DNA from: Cytophagia bacterium
GTDB lineage: Bacteria > Bacteroidota > Bacteroidia > UBA7662
Length of the DNA stretch: 10,346 nucleotides
Reading direction: 5' to 3'
NCBI GenBank assembly: GCA_009926405.1
Contig: RFOZ01000048.1
Location: 1 to 10,346, forward strand
Below, one piece after another: positions 1 to 7,241 of this stretch. The notes beneath the pieces are model-generated. The model searched no databases and was not told the origin of the DNA. It saw only the letters and a list, made by a program, of their open reading frames with translations. The translations under genes were made by a program, and so were the position numbers. How positions within the stretch are numbered: the first letter of the stretch is position 1; every line of letters begins with the position of its first letter.

Positions 1-1503
1 GCTCAATCCATGGTGGGTGATGGTTACTGCGGGACCGGATCCGCTCCGGCCTCTACATTGCGCTGGATTGAAGGCCTGCATGCCTCCGGGGTTCTGAACG
101 AATTGGCCACCGAACAGGTCCAAAGCACGGTCTTCCTCCCCATCAAGGCCCACTTTATAGCCACCGATGCCGGAACCGGACGCTACACCCTGGAACAATT
201 ATCGCGCAATCTATGCGAACTCAACAACCATTACCGCAACACCGGAATTCAATTTTTCCTGCGCGGTGATGTCAATTACATCAACAATTCTGCTTGGTAC
301 AACCTTCCCAGCTTTGCGACCGCAGGCACGATCAACGACCTGCACAATGTTTCGAGGGTGATTAATGTTTATTTCTGCAATCTTTCGGCCATGTCCCTCT
401 GCGGCTTTGCCAACTTTCCAGGAACGGGCGAACCTTCATCCACCTTTCGTCAAGGGGCGATCTACCTAAGCATTGGTTGCAGCGGGGCTGGGAACTCAAC
501 CTGGGCTCACGAAATGGGGCATTTCCTCAGCCTACCCCATCCGTTCCAAACAACCAGCGATGCTCCTGCAGCAGCGGGCGCCGAACGGGTGACCCGCTTG
601 GCCAACGAAGTAGCCCCTCGATTGCCGGCCAATTGCGCCACCGCCGGGGACCGTTTCTGCGATACCCCATCGGACTTTAGACCGGACCGCTGGAACTGTC
701 CCGGAGTTAATTCGACGGTTCGGGACATCAACAACGATTTATTCAATCCCGTGGGCCGCTACTACATGAGCTATGCCGACGATGCTTGCCAGGATTCCTT
801 CTCGGTCCAACAAAAAGCAGCCATGAAGGCGACCGTAACGGTTGCCAACGGTCAAGCAGGGCCCCGCTTGTACCTGACATCGCCCCCTATTGCTCCGTAT
901 GATACGATTTTGGACAGCAGGCCTACCCACCTTCATCCCCTGAACAACAGCACCAACAACGTTCCCAACCTGACCTTCCGTTGGAACCGTGTTCCCGGAG
1001 CTACCATGTATCTGCTTCGCATTAGCCGTCAATTCACTTTTACGACCCTGATCGAGGATCGTATTGTGAACGATACCGCTTACCAATACACCGGCTCTTC
1101 GCTGAATCCCAACGTGGATTATTATTGGTCCGTCAAAGCCATAAACCACAAAGTGACCTGTGGTTCCTACTCGGCCTCCACGGCCGGAAATTATTGGAAG
1201 TTTAGAACGATTGGGGTCGCCAGTCTTGGGGATATCGTAACAACAGACGATTTTCGTTTCTATCCGAATCCCGCCGGCGCCGATGGGGCTTGGATTTTCC
1301 TCGAAGAATCCTACGCCAAGGATCAGCTAACCCAAATGGAATGGCTGGATATCCGCGGTCGGATTGTCCATCGCCAGGTTTTGGAAGGGGATGGAACTCA
1401 CCAAGTCCGCTTGGCGGGCGTTGGCTTGGAGCCAGGACTTTACACGGTGCGCCTCCTGAATGAACGCGGTGGAGCCCGGGTTGGCCGCTGGTCCTTGCGT
1501 TAA
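1..1503 (+). CDS. Secreted M43-like zinc metalloprotease with T9SS sorting domain, paralog 1 (5' end outside window)
   Basis: Probable extracellular zinc endopeptidase. Residues are numbered from the in-frame ATG at position 10, which is not believed to be the true start: the frame is open to the window edge, and Ala-Gln-Ser just before it aligns with the signal-peptide end of the next gene (LAQS). The signal peptide is therefore off the left edge. The catalytic domain covers roughly residues 35-280. It has the zinc motif HEMGHFLSLPH (H167, E168, H171, H177), then GDRFCDTP, then a Met-turn YYMSY with M253 followed by DDAC, as in the pappalysin M43 family. A fibronectin-III-like domain spans about 307-400 (FRWNRVPGATMY). 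A C-terminal T9SS sorting domain runs from YPNP at 418 to 497, ending in a 'GLYTVRLL' strand. Eight cysteines in the N-terminal and catalytic part are shared with both downstream paralogs, suggesting disulfides. The family-typical zinc-loop Gly is Ser174 here. Substrate unknown. Confidence 0.88.
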   Translation, partial: AQSMVGDGYCGTGSAPASTLRWIEGLHASGVLNELATEQVQSTVFLPIKAHFIATDAGTGRYTLEQLSRNLCELNNHYRNTGIQFFLRGDVNYINNSAWYNLPSFATAGTINDLHNVSRVINVYFCNLSAMSLCGFANFPGTGEPSSTFRQGAIYLSIGCSGAGNSTWAHEMGHFLSLPHPFQTTSDAPAAAGAERVTRLANEVAPRLPANCATAGDRFCDTPSDFRPDRWNCPGVNSTVRDINNDLFNPVGRYYMSYADDACQDSFSVQQKAAMKATVTVANGQAGPRLYLTSPPIAPYDTILDSRPTHLHPLNNSTNNVPNLTFRWNRVPGATMYLLRISRQFTFTTLIEDRIVNDTAYQYTGSSLNPNVDYYWSVKAINHKVTCGSYSASTAGNYWKFRTIGVASLGDIVTTDDFRFYPNPAGADGAWIFLEESYAKDQLTQMEWLDIRGRIVHRQVLEGDGTHQVRLAGVGLEPGLYTVRLLNERGGARVGRWSLR

Positions 1504-1540
1504 CAAATCCTTTTCTTAGTTTCCCTTTATCCTACCCACC

Positions 1541-3049
1541 ATGATTCGGAACTTACGCCTACCCTTGTTGCTGCTAACGCTTTGGGTCTTGACAACCTCC
1601 CGTGGTTTGGCTCAAAGTGCCGGAGAATGCGGTACGGGTCCGGCACCTGCATCGACCCTTGCGTATTTGGAAAGTCTGGCGTCCACCTATGGGGCCCAAA
1701 CCGAGGATACCAATTGGATTCGATTGCCGGTAACGGCCCATATCGTCCGAAGCAGTTCGGGATTTGGAGGCATGAGTGAAAGCGCAGTTTTTGCGACGAT
1801 TTGCAATTTGAACCAACGCTTTTTGCCCGCCCGCATTTCTTTTTATTTGTTAGAAAGGGTTAAGTTTATTGATAACACAACCTACTACGGAGCGACCTCG
1901 TACCAGCCGCTGATGACCATGATTGATCAAAACAACGTGGTCAGAACGATCAATATTTACTACACGGATCTGTCGGGCATGAGCCTTTGTGGTTTTGCTT
2001 TTTACCCTTTAACCGGCCCTGGTGGTTTTCAAAACGACGGCGCGGTTGTGATGTCCTTTGGTTGTTCTCAGCCGGAGGGAACCACCCTGGCCCATGAATT
2101 GGGTCATTACCTCAACCTACCCCACACCTTTGACGAAACGTCAGCCAACCCGGTCGATCCCATCGCCGAAAGAGTGACCCGAAATTTCAACGAAACTCCT
2201 CCGCGTTTATCCGCGAATTGCTTTACCTCCGGGGATCGTTTCTGCGATACCCCTTCCGACTTTATTGCTAGTCGCTGGGCTTGTCCTTCTTGGAGGGTCC
2301 AATTGGATTTGAACAACGACCTCTTCAGGCCGGATTCATCGTATTACATGAGTTATTCCAACGATAATTGCATGTCCAGGTTTAGTCCCCAACAAATGGC
2401 AGCAATGCGGGCGACTGTGGACAATCCCTCGGCACCTAGGGGCTACCTAACCCTGAACCCCGCCCCCGTTTTTGGAACCATCACGGGTTCCCCGACCAAA
2501 CTTTTCCCCCTCATCACCGATACGGTGGTTCCTAACAATGCAATCTTTCGTTGGACCAATCAGCCGGGAGCAACATTGTATCAACTACGCATTTTTCAAT
2601 TCAATGTGAATGTTTTTGATACCCTGATTCCGGATACCTTTTACCATGCCCTTGGGAATCGATTGCGCGGTGTTCGGCAATACAGCTGGGTTGTTCGTGG
2701 CTTGAACGGTGGCAACTTGTGCGCAGCCTTTTCGCCAAGAGATTCTTTTAGTACCTCCACCTACGTTTTTGCTGGCCTTCAGGAGGAATCCAACACCCTT
2801 CAGGCCAGGGTTTATCCGACAATCTTCCGCGAAGGAGAGCCTCTAACGCTGGAGGGGGTTCAGCCAGGATGGTCCCTTGGATGGAGTCTCAAGGATCAAT
2901 TGGGCAGGGTTGTTTGTCAAGGCAACGAATGGCCCGAGGATAGCGGGGTCCTGCTTCACCTACCCGGTGACCTTCCTACCGGATCCTACCGATTGGAATG
3001 CATCCAAAACAAACAACGGCTGACCGTGCGCGTCCTTCGGCTACCCTAA
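1541..3049 (+). CDS. Secreted M43-like zinc metalloprotease with T9SS sorting domain, paralog 2
   Basis: Complete 502-residue paralog of the preceding gene, starting 37 bp after its stop, so probably co-transcribed. The ATG is well placed: it gives a signal peptide with a basic N-terminus, a Leu-rich core and likely cleavage after A24 (GLA|Q). No Shine-Dalgarno is visible, as is common in Bacteroidota. The mature protein begins near CGTGPAPASTL, matching paralog 1. The catalytic domain has HELGHYLNLPH (H185, E186, H189, H195), GDRFCDTP and the Met-turn YYMSY with M270. The zinc-loop position that is Gly in classical M43 enzymes is Asn192. A fibronectin-III-like domain (FRWTNQPGATLY) spans about 318-415. 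The C-terminal sorting domain starts near Y425, with YPT instead of the usual YPNP, and ends in a 'GSYRLECI' strand. Expected route: Sec export, then T9SS to the surface or medium. Catalytic residues are intact, so activity is expected; substrate unknown. Confidence 0.9.
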   Translation: MIRNLRLPLLLLTLWVLTTSRGLAQSAGECGTGPAPASTLAYLESLASTYGAQTEDTNWIRLPVTAHIVRSSSGFGGMSESAVFATICNLNQRFLPARISFYLLERVKFIDNTTYYGATSYQPLMTMIDQNNVVRTINIYYTDLSGMSLCGFAFYPLTGPGGFQNDGAVVMSFGCSQPEGTTLAHELGHYLNLPHTFDETSANPVDPIAERVTRNFNETPPRLSANCFTSGDRFCDTPSDFIASRWACPSWRVQLDLNNDLFRPDSSYYMSYSNDNCMSRFSPQQMAAMRATVDNPSAPRGYLTLNPAPVFGTITGSPTKLFPLITDTVVPNNAIFRWTNQPGATLYQLRIFQFNVNVFDTLIPDTFYHALGNRLRGVRQYSWVVRGLNGGNLCAAFSPRDSFSTSTYVFAGLQEESNTLQARVYPTIFREGEPLTLEGVQPGWSLGWSLKDQLGRVVCQGNEWPEDSGVLLHLPGDLPTGSYRLECIQNKQRLTVRVLRLP

Positions 3050-3067
3050 ATCTTACATCCTTCCTCT

Positions 3068-4621
3068 ATGCGCTTCGATTCCAAATCCTTTGCCGGATGG
3101 TTTACCATCCTTGCTCTCATGCTTGGTCTCAAGACCCAGGCCCAAATGCCTGCTCAAGGACTTTGTGGTACAGCCTCACCGGACTCAGCGCATTTTGCCT
3201 ACTTGGAATATCTGGCTCAGCATTTTGAAGCTGAACGGGATTCGGGTGTTGTAACACGGATTAATATCCCTTTCAAGGCCCACATCGTTCGAGCAACCGG
3301 GAATAACAATTACATGCAAGTGCCGGCTCTGCTCACCACCTTGTGTGAATTGAACCAAAAATACCGCTCCAGCGGAATCCATTTTTACCTCAAAGACCAA
3401 CCGAACTATATCTACGACGGAAACTTGTTTTATCATACAGGCTGGGGGCAGGGCAATACCCAAATGACCACCTATAATGTATCAAGGGCTGTAAACGTGC
3501 ACTATGTCGATCTATCGGCCATGGGGCTCTGCGGTTATGCTACCTTCCCCGGTTCGGGTGCCGGCACGACCTTACGTCAAGGGGGCTTGATGATGAGTGT
3601 TTCTTGTTCCCAACCAGGAAATACCACCCTGGCCCACGAAATGGGTCATTACCTGGCTCTGCCACATCCCTTTGAAGGAACCAGCCCTCAGCCCCAAGGT
3701 GTATTTGCTGAAAGGGTTACTCGAAACCCCAACGATACGGCCAACGGTCGTCAACCATCCAATTGCGCCAACGCTGGAGACCGTTTTTGCGATACGCCTG
3801 CGGATTTTATTGGAACCCGCTGGCCATGCAACAGCGCCGCGCCTCAAGATACCGACTTGAATGGAGACCCGTTCCGACCGGATGCAGCTTTGTTCATGTC
3901 GTATTCCCTGGATAATTGCCAAAATCGTTTTTCAAACCAACAAATTTCAGTGATGCGGAACACCCTAACGGGCACAACCGGCGGCAACGGCCCGCGTTCC
4001 TATCTCCTTCTTCCTCCTATGCCGGCCTATGATACGGTTCGCACCACGACCACCCTGTTGGAACCTGCGGTAGGAGCAGCCCCATCCCCCGCTAACTGGG
4101 TTTTCTTCCGTTGGACCTCGGTACCCAATGCCACAATGTATTATGTGCGAGTTGTTCGAGGAATAACCCTAATGTTTGAACGGTGGGTTAGCGATACCAG
4201 CTTCCTATACACAGGGCCAGACCTAGGCTCCAGTGGTAATTATTCGGTTACCATAAAACCCCTCAACCCGGCTTCGACCTGTGCCCCTTCTTCTCCCATT
4301 CGAACCTTTAGTACCACCACCCCGTTTGGGGCTTCGGTTAGCGGAATCATTCAGCCCGAGTGGAGACTTTACCCTACTTTGCTATCCCGTCAACAAAACC
4401 TGAACTGGCAAGCCGAGGCCGCTAGCCCCGCCGTATCAGCTGCAACAAAGCCCCTCCAAATTAGGATCAGTGATTACAGCGGCAAGGTCGTGCTAACCGA
4501 TACTTATCAGCCCGGCGAAGGTCTCCGAGAATACCCCGTCTCTACCTTTGAGTCGGGCTTGTACTTTTTTGAAGCAATCGGGGAAGGTCAAAACGCTCGG
4601 GCGCGTTTCGTTGTTTTCTAA
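3068..4621 (+). CDS. Secreted M43-like zinc metalloprotease with T9SS sorting domain, paralog 3
   Basis: Third and last member of the array, 517 residues, beginning only 18 bp after paralog 2. The ATG gives a signal peptide with a hydrophobic core around residues 11-21 and likely cleavage after A25 (TQA|Q). The catalytic domain carries HEMGHYLALPH (H190, E191, H194, H200), GDRFCDTPADF and the Met-turn LFMSY with M277 followed by DNC. Ala197 sits at the position usually Gly in M43 enzymes. A fibronectin-III-like domain with FRWTSVPNATMYY lies at roughly 330-425. The T9SS-type tail starts near Y435 (YPT) and contains 'GLYFFEAI'. The eight N-terminal and catalytic cysteines and one in the fibronectin-like domain match the other two paralogs. 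The gene ends 22 bp before the convergent flavoreductase stop, and no T-run terminator is visible on this strand. Function beyond secreted metalloprotease is not determinable. Confidence 0.9.
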   Translation: MRFDSKSFAGWFTILALMLGLKTQAQMPAQGLCGTASPDSAHFAYLEYLAQHFEAERDSGVVTRINIPFKAHIVRATGNNNYMQVPALLTTLCELNQKYRSSGIHFYLKDQPNYIYDGNLFYHTGWGQGNTQMTTYNVSRAVNVHYVDLSAMGLCGYATFPGSGAGTTLRQGGLMMSVSCSQPGNTTLAHEMGHYLALPHPFEGTSPQPQGVFAERVTRNPNDTANGRQPSNCANAGDRFCDTPADFIGTRWPCNSAAPQDTDLNGDPFRPDAALFMSYSLDNCQNRFSNQQISVMRNTLTGTTGGNGPRSYLLLPPMPAYDTVRTTTTLLEPAVGAAPSPANWVFFRWTSVPNATMYYVRVVRGITLMFERWVSDTSFLYTGPDLGSSGNYSVTIKPLNPASTCAPSSPIRTFSTTTPFGASVSGIIQPEWRLYPTLLSRQQNLNWQAEAASPAVSAATKPLQIRISDYSGKVVLTDTYQPGEGLREYPVSTFESGLYFFEAIGEGQNARARFVVF

Positions 4622-4650
4622 AAAATCGTTGTACAGGCCCTTATCAACGA
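4620..4650 (-). terminator. Putative intrinsic terminator of the tig-clpP-clpX-flavoreductase operon
   Basis: Read on the minus strand, TCGTTG (4650-4645) and CAACGA (4631-4626) form a perfect 6-bp stem with a 13-nt loop, followed immediately by six T's (4625-4620). This is the classical hairpin plus T-tract layout. The stem is short and only half GC, and its first arm overlaps the stop codon region of the flavoreductase, so efficiency is uncertain. A second inverted repeat, GGCCCT/AGGGCC at 4636-4641 and 4654-4659, overlaps it and could compete. No matching T-run follows on the plus strand, so it probably serves the minus-strand operon rather than the protease array. Confidence 0.5.
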
Positions 4651-5192
4651 ACCAGGGCCATCAGCGAGTCGGCGTGCTGTTCCAACAAACGCAGGTACGG
4701 CTCATGCGTAAGTTGATCGCCTTCCATATACCGATTAATTTGGATCAGACGAGGCCGCAAAGGAAGAGTCACCGACCCCGCATAGTTCAACACGTCCGCA
4801 AAGTGAGCCATAGCCAAAGCGGCACCCTGTGTCCCATCCGATAAGCCGATCATGGCGGTCTTTTTGTTGTACAAAGAGCGAGGGTATGCTAACGCGTCCA
4901 CAAAAGCCTTCAGAATCCCGGGATAAGATCCGTTGTATTCAGGAATCACAAAAACCAAAACATCCAAGGAGTCTACTTTTTCTTGCCACTGCTGCCATTC
5001 AGGATGGGAGGCCTTGGTGGGCTGATACAAGACGGCCATCAAAAAATCCACCGGTAATTGGGCCAAATCAAGGACCTCCGAGAAAACACCGTGTCTTTGG
5101 TGCAAGATTTGTTCATAACAACGAAGCAGCTTCATGCTCGTTGAACCCTGTCGACTGGTTGAACAAACCAATCCCACCCGTGGGCCTTCCAT
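4644..5192 (-). CDS. NADPH-dependent FMN reductase family flavoprotein
   Basis: Small cytoplasmic flavodoxin-fold protein, 182 residues from the ATG at 5192. Members of this family bind FMN and use NAD(P)H to reduce flavin, quinones, azo compounds or chromate; which substrate applies here cannot be read from sequence. Visible signatures are the N-terminal phosphate-binding strand-loop VGLVCSTSRQGS (residues 6-17) and the flavin-contacting PEYNGSYPGILKAFVDAL starting at residue 84, both hallmarks of the family. Length is typical. A TTG at 5207 is also in frame and overlaps the clpX stop as TTGA, which would add five residues (MILGT). I prefer the ATG because the family usually begins only a few residues before the first beta strand, but the TTG is possible. 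Either way the gene lies directly behind clpX, so translational coupling is likely. It ends the operon. A link to ClpXP function is unproven. Confidence 0.85.
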   Translation of the reverse strand: MEGPRVGLVCSTSRQGSTSMKLLRCYEQILHQRHGVFSEVLDLAQLPVDFLMAVLYQPTKASHPEWQQWQEKVDSLDVLVFVIPEYNGSYPGILKAFVDALAYPRSLYNKKTAMIGLSDGTQGAALAMAHFADVLNYAGSVTLPLRPRLIQINRYMEGDQLTHEPYLRLLEQHADSLMALVR

Positions 5193-5203
5193 TGTTCCCA
5201 AAA

Positions 5204-6496
5204 TCAAGAGGCTTTGCGAATCAACAATCCAGCCATCTGCAATCGATTCCGGACAAATTCACGGTCAACCAGCAAACGCTCCGGGCGGTTTTCGGCCCCG
5301 GGCCATTCAAACATCGCCTGACCCAGGGCTGCCTCCATAATGGAACGCAAACCCCTTGCACCAAGTTTTAAATCCAGGGCACACGCCACGATTTCATCCA
5401 AGGCATCGGGGGCAAATTCCAAAGCCATGCCTTCCAAAGCAAATTGATGCTCGTATTGACGCACCAACGCATTTTTGGGCTGGGTCAAAATAGCCAACAA
5501 GGTTTCCCTATCCAAGGGCTCCAAATGGACGAGTACAGGCAATCGGCCCAACAACTCCGGTATCAAACCGTAATGACGCAGGTCCACCGGACTTACTTGC
5601 GACAGCAACGAAACCGATCCATCCGAGGCCTTGGCGTCGTTCCCAGAACGATAGCCGATCGCCTGCTTGTTCACGCGACGCGCAATAATCTTGTCTAAAC
5701 CATCAAAGGCGCCACCACAGATAAACAAAATGTTACGGGTATCAAGGGCGATGTACTTTTGGTCCGGATGTTTGCGGCCTCCTTGTGGTGGCACATTCAC
5801 CAAGGTTCCTTCCAGCATTTTGAGCAGCGCCTGCTGGACCCCTTCACCGGAAACATCCCGGGTAATCGATGGATTATCGCTTTTGCGGGAAATCTTATCC
5901 ACTTCGTCCAGGTACACGATTCCTTTTTGGGCCGCTTCAACATTGTAATCAGCAGCTTGTAACAAGCGCGTCAATATACTCTCAACATCTTCCCCGACAT
6001 AGCCTGCCTCTGTCAACGCCGTTGCATCGGCAATACAAAAAGGCAATTCGAGCATTCGGGCCAAGGTTCGAGCCAGAAGTGTTTTGCCTGTCCCTGTTTC
6101 GCCTACCAACAACATGTTGGATTTGTCCAGTTCGATATCCGAATTCAAGGCTGCGGCCTTGGGCTGACCACCAATTTCACCGATCCGCCGGTAATGGTTG
6201 TAAACAGCGACCGCCATGGCTTGCTTGGCGTGATCCTGGCCAACAACGTATTGATCCAGGAAGGCTTTAATCGTTCGAGGGTTAAACTGCTCCGAACGTG
6301 GCTTGCGGCGATTGGGCTTGCGACTTTCAGTTTCATTCACAGTATCCGGCGGCAGGTCCTGTCTTTCGCGGAACATGCGATACACGCCAGGAATGCATTG
6401 CTCACAGATTCGCCCCTCGGTGCCGACCACCATAAAGGCGGATTGGGAAACAGCCCTGCTGCAAAAAGAACAGGACCAAGGTTTGTTCGCGGGCAT
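5204..6496 (-). CDS. clpX: ATP-dependent Clp protease ATP-binding subunit ClpX
   Basis: AAA+ unfoldase that recognises tagged proteins, unfolds them and feeds them into ClpP. The protein has 430 residues, near the usual length. The N-terminal zinc-binding domain has C9-x2-C12 and C31-x2-C34. The ATPase module has Walker A GETGTGKT (132-139), the pore-1 loop GYVG (165-168), Walker B IVYLDE (D197, E198), the RKH loop (241-243), the arginine-finger GRLP (R318) and the sensor-2 GARGLR (R381), so all catalytic elements are present. The loop that docks into ClpP, IGF in E. coli, reads IGY here (280-282), a conservative aromatic change. The second Walker A residue is Glu, where Pro is usual. The ATG overlaps the clpP stop by one base (TAATG), so the two are translationally coupled in the classical tig-clpP-clpX order. 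Confidence 0.97.
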   Translation of the reverse strand: MPANKPWSCSFCSRAVSQSAFMVVGTEGRICEQCIPGVYRMFRERQDLPPDTVNETESRKPNRRKPRSEQFNPRTIKAFLDQYVVGQDHAKQAMAVAVYNHYRRIGEIGGQPKAAALNSDIELDKSNMLLVGETGTGKTLLARTLARMLELPFCIADATALTEAGYVGEDVESILTRLLQAADYNVEAAQKGIVYLDEVDKISRKSDNPSITRDVSGEGVQQALLKMLEGTLVNVPPQGGRKHPDQKYIALDTRNILFICGGAFDGLDKIIARRVNKQAIGYRSGNDAKASDGSVSLLSQVSPVDLRHYGLIPELLGRLPVLVHLEPLDRETLLAILTQPKNALVRQYEHQFALEGMALEFAPDALDEIVACALDLKLGARGLRSIMEAALGQAMFEWPGAENRPERLLVDREFVRNRLQMAGLLIRKAS

Positions 6497-7182
6497 TAAC
6501 GAGCGGCTTTGGGGTTCTTGACCAACACATCATCAATCATACCGTAGGTTTTGGCTTCGGTTGCGCTCATCCAATAATCACGATCCGAATCCTTGTTGAT
6601 CTTATCAAAGGTTTGGCCGCTATGGTCTGCCAAAATTTGGTACAACTCATCCCTCACCTTGAGGGTTTCTTTGAGGGCGATTTCCATTTCGGTCACCTGA
6701 CCTTGCATTCCGCTCATGGGCTGATGAATCATAACGCGCGCATGTTTGAGAGCGGTTCTTTTGCCCGGTGCCCCGGCACAAAGCAAAACGGCAGCCATCG
6801 AAGCAGCCATCCCGGTACAAATTGTGGCAACATCGGCCGAAATAAACTGCATGGTATCGTAAATACCCAAACCAGCATACACCGAACCCCCAGGACTGTT
6901 AATATAAATTTGGATATCCCGGGATGAATCCACCGAATCCAAAAACAACAATTGCGCTTGAATAATGTTAGCGACCTCGTTGGAAACGCCAACGCCCATG
7001 AATATAATCCGATCCATCATCAACCTCGAAAAAACATCCATCGAGGCAATGTTCATGGGCCTTTCTTCGATTATATAAGGAGTGAAGCCTTGAAGTTGGC
7101 GATGCAAACCGCCTTCAACCGCTTTGGAGTGCATCCCCAGATGACGGGTCGCAAAAGATTCAAATTCGTTCGAAAAATTCAT
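6496..7182 (-). CDS. clpP: ATP-dependent Clp protease proteolytic subunit ClpP
   Basis: Serine protease that forms the tetradecameric barrel degrading substrates delivered by ClpX. The protein has 228 residues. The catalytic triad is S128 in GMAASMA, H153 in MIHQP and D202 in DRDYWMSA, all intact. INSPGGSVYAGLGIYDT (about 94-110) forms the oxyanion and strand region. By alignment with E. coli ClpP, whose mature chain starts ALVPMVIEQ, the mature N-terminus would lie near G32 (GFTPYIIEE). This implies a propeptide of about 30 residues that must be autoprocessed, longer than the 14 residues in E. coli. The ATG at 7182 matches the start typical of Bacteroidota ClpP. The gene lies 59 bp after tig, and I see no convincing promoter in the gap, so co-transcription with tig is likely. 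Its stop shares a base with the clpX start. Confidence 0.97.
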   Translation of the reverse strand: MNFSNEFESFATRHLGMHSKAVEGGLHRQLQGFTPYIIEERPMNIASMDVFSRLMMDRIIFMGVGVSNEVANIIQAQLLFLDSVDSSRDIQIYINSPGGSVYAGLGIYDTMQFISADVATICTGMAASMAAVLLCAGAPGKRTALKHARVMIHQPMSGMQGQVTEMEIALKETLKVRDELYQILADHSGQTFDKINKDSDRDYWMSATEAKTYGMIDDVLVKNPKAAR

Positions 7183-7241
7183 AAGAAAGACGGGTTTAAG
7201 ATGGGTGAATGATTAGTATAATCGGAGGATGGACCGTAGTT

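Noticed and set aside
10..12. ATG at position 10 as the true start of the first protease
   Set aside because: It would leave the enzyme without a signal peptide, and the codons before it match the signal-peptide end of paralog 2, so the start is outside the window.
3572..3922. 116-codon minus-strand frame inside protease 3
   Set aside because: Antisense to the catalytic core of a convincing gene; no independent coding signal.
4636..4659. GGCCCT/AGGGCC inverted repeat as a terminator for the protease array
   Set aside because: No T-run follows on the plus strand and the repeat sits in the flavoreductase coding end; the overlapping hairpin with a T-tract serves the minus strand better.
4829..5371. 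180-codon open frame on the plus strand opposite the flavoreductase and clpX
   Set aside because: Shadow of two well-supported minus-strand genes; the translation shows no domain or plausible composition.
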